NCBI GenBank assembly: GCA_949316235.1
Contig: OX438745.1
Location: 1,679,001 to 1,743,000, forward strand
Direction: 5' to 3'
DNA from: Oegoconia quadripuncta
Lineage: Eukaryota; Arthropoda; Insecta; Lepidoptera; Autostichidae
Length of the DNA stretch: 64,000 nucleotides
The notes under the pieces are model-generated. The model saw only the letters and a program-made list of their open reading frames with translations, did not search any database and had not been told where the DNA came from. The position numbers and the translations under genes were made by a program. Of this stretch, positions 23,101-29,100 are shown piece by piece. The number at the start of each line of letters is the position of its first letter. Position 1 is the first letter of the stretch.

Positions 23101-26100
23101 TATAAATCTACAGATTTTATTACACCATACGAAACATTTACCTCCATGGATTTTTGAAATCTCCAACCCATTTTTATAAAACACTCAGTTGTCGTGAGTG
23201 TCTCCGCACTCACCTCATTAATGAATTCAACTCTTATTTTATATGGATTCAGATACTTTATTCTCAAAATATCTTTGATTCCGGCATCTTGGAATAACTT
23301 CGCCAATGTGAATTGTTTTGGCATTTTTTCGTTACATGTAATATATATTTCTATTTTCTCGTGCCCGTCTTTCACTTTCTTACCCTTTCTTTCCACTAGT
23401 GACCACTCAGATAAATCTTCCTCTCTTTCTCTTTTATTAGACCTCATAATATTGTTGTCCGACTCCAATTGTATTATGTCCTCCCCGTGAACTTCCTCAT
23501 TTTCCACCGAAATGTCCTTTATAGTATCTTCCAATGTATCATTCTGTAAGCTTAACATACTACTGCTTCGATTAAATGTACCGCCTGCTACGTAAGATTG
23601 GTTCTGCTCGGTATTTGTTGACTCATTCATCGTTTGGCCGGGCCGTAGGCTTGCCGGCCCGCATGTAGGTACGCCCGCCGTTACTCACTAGTCACTGCGC
23701 ACCGTAGTAGGTACCACTTAATGTAAACAACTCACTTTCGCGCGACGCAAAGGGATACACGACTACCTCGCACGAGTGTCGCGACGAGAATGGACATTAA
23801 AGTTGAAATACAAAACTTGTTATTTACTTGAAGTACATTAAGATTTTGTAAAAATCATTATATTTACGAAAACTTAATGTATGTAAGAAAAAAATCATAT
23901 GTCGGAAAAAAACCTAAAAAACACGCTAAAATTCCACCACCATCCATCGTCAGACCCTTGACACCAAGTGCAATATATCGGGCTCGTCAAAACGAATCAT
24001 TAGAGCCCAAACTCGAGGGCTTTACTAGAAGCCTCTGAAGAGTTCCATCATCCACCTCCTGGCTCCATCATCAGATTAGCTCCAACATATCAAATTATAG
24101 TATTGCCATCACAACTAGATATATATTCGAGGTTTCATTTCGATACGACAATTTACTTCCAGTTAAAATTTACTTCCAAGATTTCTTAATTACAAGTGAA
24201 CAAGCTTTTAATACTCCATCATGATTACCACATATTATTCGGCAGATTTACAGTTCAGTAGTCATATTTTTTTTTTAGCCCAAAGTAATGAATTGGGCAA
24301 ATAACCTCATGGAAGTCTCGCGTCATGTCAGTGACTCAGTCAACCATTGAAATACAGAAGATGTATGGGAATCGTGATACTTACCGATGCTTCGCAGCAG
24401 CAGGTTTAGCTTTAGGCGCTGCTGTCTCACTCTCCATCCTCTGTTGCCTCTCTTTCTCTAACTGTTCTAACCGTAGCCTTTCCTCTTTCATTTGCTTCTC
24501 ATCAGTCTTTAGACCATCTGACGGCTGAAAAACAATATAAATAAACTAAGTAAATACATAATAAAGTGACGCCTGTTTCCAGTAGGGCTAGATCGCAGAC
24601 TTCCACTTGCTACAATCCTGACACATCTGTTTTACTTCATTCACTCTCATAAGGTTGTTCGTACATGCTCGTCGGTTTAGGATACTCTTCATTTGGTCTC
24701 GTCTCCGATTTGATCATGGTACGCTCGCCGTGGTCTTTCCCTACCACCATTATCATCCGCATTCGCTTCGTATATATCTTTCACTAGTCTCGTTAGGACA
24801 TTTTCTCGAATCCCAAATTGTAAAATTACTTAATTACTAAATATAATTAGAAAATCCCGAGATAATTAATAAACATAAATCCAGATAACTATTTAGTTAT
24901 CTTTTCAACTTTTTTTTCACTTTTAATTTAGTCAGTTGATTTCAACTGTGTTAATTCCTAAATATTTTCAAAACGGCATCAACGAACGAACATTGAACCT
25001 TTCCCCGAGTTTAATGTTAAATCACAAATTACACAAAAATAGTGTTTGGGGGAGGCTTTTGTCCAACAGTGGTCGTCTTTCGGCTGATATAATGATGATG
25101 AGTGTATGAAAGCTAAATATCTTTGAAACAGCTTAACCGATTTTCATCAAACATGAATTTCTTTTTACCGTAAGGAAAAAATAGGGCATATTAGGTAAGT
25201 GAAATAGAAGTTATTGGCATAGTTAGTTTAATTTTTATTTCCAAAACAATAATCAATTTAGCAGTAATTGTGTAATTTGACGGTCGCGTTTGTAGCCTAT
25301 TCCACATAATTACATCATTAAATAAAATAAATAAACTTGGACAAATTTTGATTACAAAATAAATTTCGCATGATAGGGACCCAACAATTCCAGCCAGTCA
25401 CATATCAATACAGCCCCGGCGTGTGCGTTTTCGAATAAAAAAATACCTATGCCAAAACTTCTATTTCACTTGCCTAATATGATCTATGTATTTTATTACG
25501 CTAAAAAAACTCATCCGGTAGAAAAAACAGCACTCAAAGCGAACCACGCGACTACGCGTCTACGTACTACGCATACAAAGTTCACTTCACTTTTTGGAGG
25601 TTTTATGGCTCCATCGTGTTTGACGATGATTCTGCCAAAGTCAAGGTTGACAGAAACACTGAGAAAAACAGGATTAGGAATACCGGTGGATAGAACAAGA
25701 TAAACAGAAAGAGAAAATAAATAAAGACAGTTGAGAGTACTATAACTACTGATAGAATATATTAAATAAATGTTTGCCATGCAATAAGGGAATAAGCAAA
25801 GGTAGAGATTGAATAAATAAAGATATATATTAGATTAGATAAGGGAACAGAGTGCGGGTGCTAAAATTACAGCTAAAAAATAAGAATGGGGAGATGTCAA
25901 ATACATAAGATCCGTCGTTTCTCGTAGGGCTCAACAACCCTTGAATTTCTTGTTCGTTCTTCTCTGGGGAGTCAGTCTTGAAAATGAGTGGTAATTGTAG
26001 GACGAAATCAGATATATATTAAATACAAAACACATATTTATTTACTCACAGTACCCCTCTTCTCAAACTTCAATTCCCTCATCATCTTATCATAATCTTC

Positions 26101-29100
26101 TCCCTTCTTGTCTGCTTTGCTTAGGAGCTTATCTATCAACGACTCCTCAACCCTGGGCCTCTTAAACACCACAGGCTGAAGATCCTTCCATTCGCTGTCC
26201 AACTTCTCAGTCAAGTCGAGGGTCTGTTCTTTCTCTTTCTGTTTGTCAGCTTTCCGCTTTTTTGACTCAGCAATCAGTTGTTCTATGAGGTCTTTATGGG
26301 ATTTGGCGCCGTCCGTTTCGGATTTTGAAAGGATACCACCGCCAAAGTGGCCATCGGAGACGAAATCATCTGTGAAGAACAATGCTTACTTTAAGGTCGC
26401 GGATTCGATTCCCAGTGGTGTACAGTTCGGTTGGTGGCAGATATAGACATTTTTATTTAGTATTTTAATTTTCACCTTAATTGTGGACAGTTACATTACA
26501 AGTACTTATGTTATAATGAAAATATAGTTTGTACATCAACCAATAAAGTTTCCACAAATTACATGTAACATTCACTTCGAGTAAATTAAGTAAAACGCAA
26601 ACAAAAAAAAACTGTTAGTAGTACAAAAATGTTGTGATATTTAATCTAAAATTTGTTATGTATTACTTAAACATCACAAACATTTCATGTGATATTTCCA
26701 GGCGCCGTCCAAAAGAAAACATCAGTTGCAATGAAAATGAAATGAAAATGAAATGAAAATGAAATGAAAATGAAATGAAAATGAAATGAAAATGAAATGA
26801 AAATGAAATGAAAATGAAATGAAAATGAAATGAAAATGAAATGAAAATGAAATGAAAATGAAATGAAAATGAATGAAAAACGTCCCTATGAAAAAAATCG
26901 GATTGCAAACTTTCCGCTAGAGGCGCTGCACATTTCTCCATACAAACCGTCGCGTAAACGTGAACGCGGTAGTAAAGTTAAGTCGAAACAAAACTCACAC
27001 TCCCCCCCCCTGTCGTGAAACGAAACGCGTCTCCGTATGTTGTTGTATATTGGGTAACACTTATTCTGACGTCATACCGACGACGGATTGGCGATACCAA
27101 TGGTTGCGGGTTCGATTTCCCAAGGGGTAAAATGTTTGTGTGATTTTTGGTTTCGCTGACAGGGTCACTATCCACTACACCAATCGGTCGTCACTTGTAG
27201 GAACTGTGAGTTTTGTCTCGTTTTTAAATTTACCATCGCGTTCGCGTTTACGAAAAAAGTCCCTATGAAAAAAATCGTTTTGCAAACTATCCACTAGAGG
27301 CGCTGCACATTTCTCAATACAAATCGTTACGTAAACGGGAACGCGGTAGTAAAGTTAATTCGAAACAAAACTCACACTCAGCCCTCAGCAAAGCTATTTG
27401 ATGATAGTGGTTAGAAACTTTGACTGCTATACCAAAAGGTCGCGGTTTCGAATCCCGCGAGGGCTAAATGTTTGTGTGATGATTACAAACATTTATTGCC
27501 GAGTCATGGATGTTTATATAAATATTTATGTATGTTTATCCATTGTTCAGTATCCATAGTACAAGCTTTGCTTCACTTGGGACTAGATGATTGGAGTACG
27601 TGTCTGAAGTATTTATAAAAGCACTCACCGTCCAATCCACCAAATCTTTTCCCGCCATCCTCTTCATCGTCGGACGATTTCGGATCATCGAACTTTTCAA
27701 TTTGCTCCAATGTTTGACCTCTGAAAAGTAAAATGAAAGAGCTGGGTTAAAGATGGATCAGAACTTAAATTGGAGACATTCAATAAGAGAATTAGTGTTA
27801 AAAACCTTGCATCGGGTCAATAGAGTTCACGAGCGCTTGTCTAGATTTTTTTAGAAAACCATATTATTAATTTAGACCCGTATTTCAGAATGTTACTCAA
27901 GCGCAAAAAAATTGTGTACTTTTTTTTCTCTAATTTTGATTTATGGACTTTTTTTTTTTTACTTAAATCTAAAGTTTTTACAGGGACTTTTACAAATTTT
28001 GTATGGCAGTCCCATCGTACTCTTTAACTAATTGCTACACTTAACGAGACACCGATGAGTTCACAAAACTGAATAATTTCCTGGCTCTTTCTGAGTTTGG
28101 TAGGGATAGAATAGTGTGAAACACTCCTACATCAAATCTGTTCAGTTTAAGTTCACTCATCAGTGCCCTTCTAGATTGCTCGTACCGGACACACTCCACT
28201 AACAAGTGTTGGACATCCTCCACAGTCCCACACACCTCACAGTTTGGAGAACTGGTTTTTCTCATTAGGAAGCCAAACTTGTTAAGTGGCATGTGTCCAG
28301 ACCGAAGCCTATATGCTAAAACAATAATTTTCCTACTTAACTTACTACTAGTATAAAAGTCCCTAAATCAAAATTGAAGAAAAAAAAAAAAAAAAAAAAA
28401 ACTTACTACTAATAAACCAGGGAGTATGAGGAGGATGACTCTGGTTGGATTTGTACCAAATTCCCTTTTCTTTTGACCTCTCATCAAAATATTCATCCCA
28501 TAGGTCCAAACATCTTTTTTTATATTTAGGGAGGATTTCAGAGAATTTGGTACAACATTCAAACTCAATCCCTCACTGATCGCACATTTATTATGGACTT
28601 TTATACAAAGGGTATACAACAGTCATATCGTACCTCTTACTGAAAAATTGTGTACTTGTGTGTTAGAATCTCAAAAGTAGGCTGCAATAAGAAAAAAAAT
28701 AACCTGTGAGTGAGGATCTCGTCATCAGCCAAGTTATAAATATTCTTCTTGCTATGCTGTTTGGCCCGTTCTGCTGCAAACCTGGCGACCATGCGGTCCT
28801 CGGCTGAGAGCAGGATGTCTTTCTCCCCAATGCGGCGATCAATGAATGTGTTCGTCTTATTCATCAGTTTCATTTCTGTGCCCAGAGTCTCCTTTCTCTG
28901 AGAGATGAAATTAATATTATACATATATAAAGCTTTTCAATAATCTTAAGTAGTATATTGCTAGGGGCAGGGGCTTATATAATACTATGTGGAGACTGGT
29001 GCCTGAACTAGGGAAACCTGTGTCGCAGGAAGCCAGGTCTCCACACCAAGGTTTACACAAACTAAATTTAAAAAAAAGACAAGCTAGCGTTAATATAGCA

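Larger units (their letters stand above)
18325..23793 (-). mobile_element. Full-length RNase H-bearing non-LTR retrotransposon (I-superfamily-like)
   Basis: About 5.47 kb on the minus strand inside NOP14 intron 5, in the same orientation as NOP14. The order is 5'UTR (about 160 nt), gag-like ORF1, ORF2 (endonuclease, RT, RNase H, zinc finger), 3'UTR with a hairpin, and a poly(A) tail seen as a T-run at 18323-18345. It is bounded by an 11-bp direct repeat ACATTAAAGTT at 18314-18324 and 23794-23804. No stop codon or frameshift is seen in either ORF. The RNase H domain and three-knuckle ORF1 point to the I/R1/LOA group; I cannot name the clade from sight. Diverged 3' ends of related elements lie at 27953-28590 and 29226-29787. 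Confidence 0.93.
27922..28642 (-). mobile_element. Outer RNase H-type LINE 3' fragment (nest level 1)
   Basis: 5'-truncated 3' end on the minus strand with a 15-bp TSD AAAAATTGTGTACTT (27907-27921, 28643-28657). Interrupted by the level 2 insertion at 27953-28590. Confidence 0.65.

Noticed and set aside
22207..23490. Several plus-strand frames of 61-98 codons
   Set aside because: All are antisense to LINE ORF1.
18449..23630. Could the large ORFs be a host gene?
   Set aside because: APE-RT-RNase H order, gag-like ORF1, TSD and poly(A) show it is a retrotransposon within an intron.
26663..26941. Frame of repeating Phe-His-Phe-Ile-Ser
   Set aside because: Produced by the 11-bp minisatellite, not a protein-coding gene.
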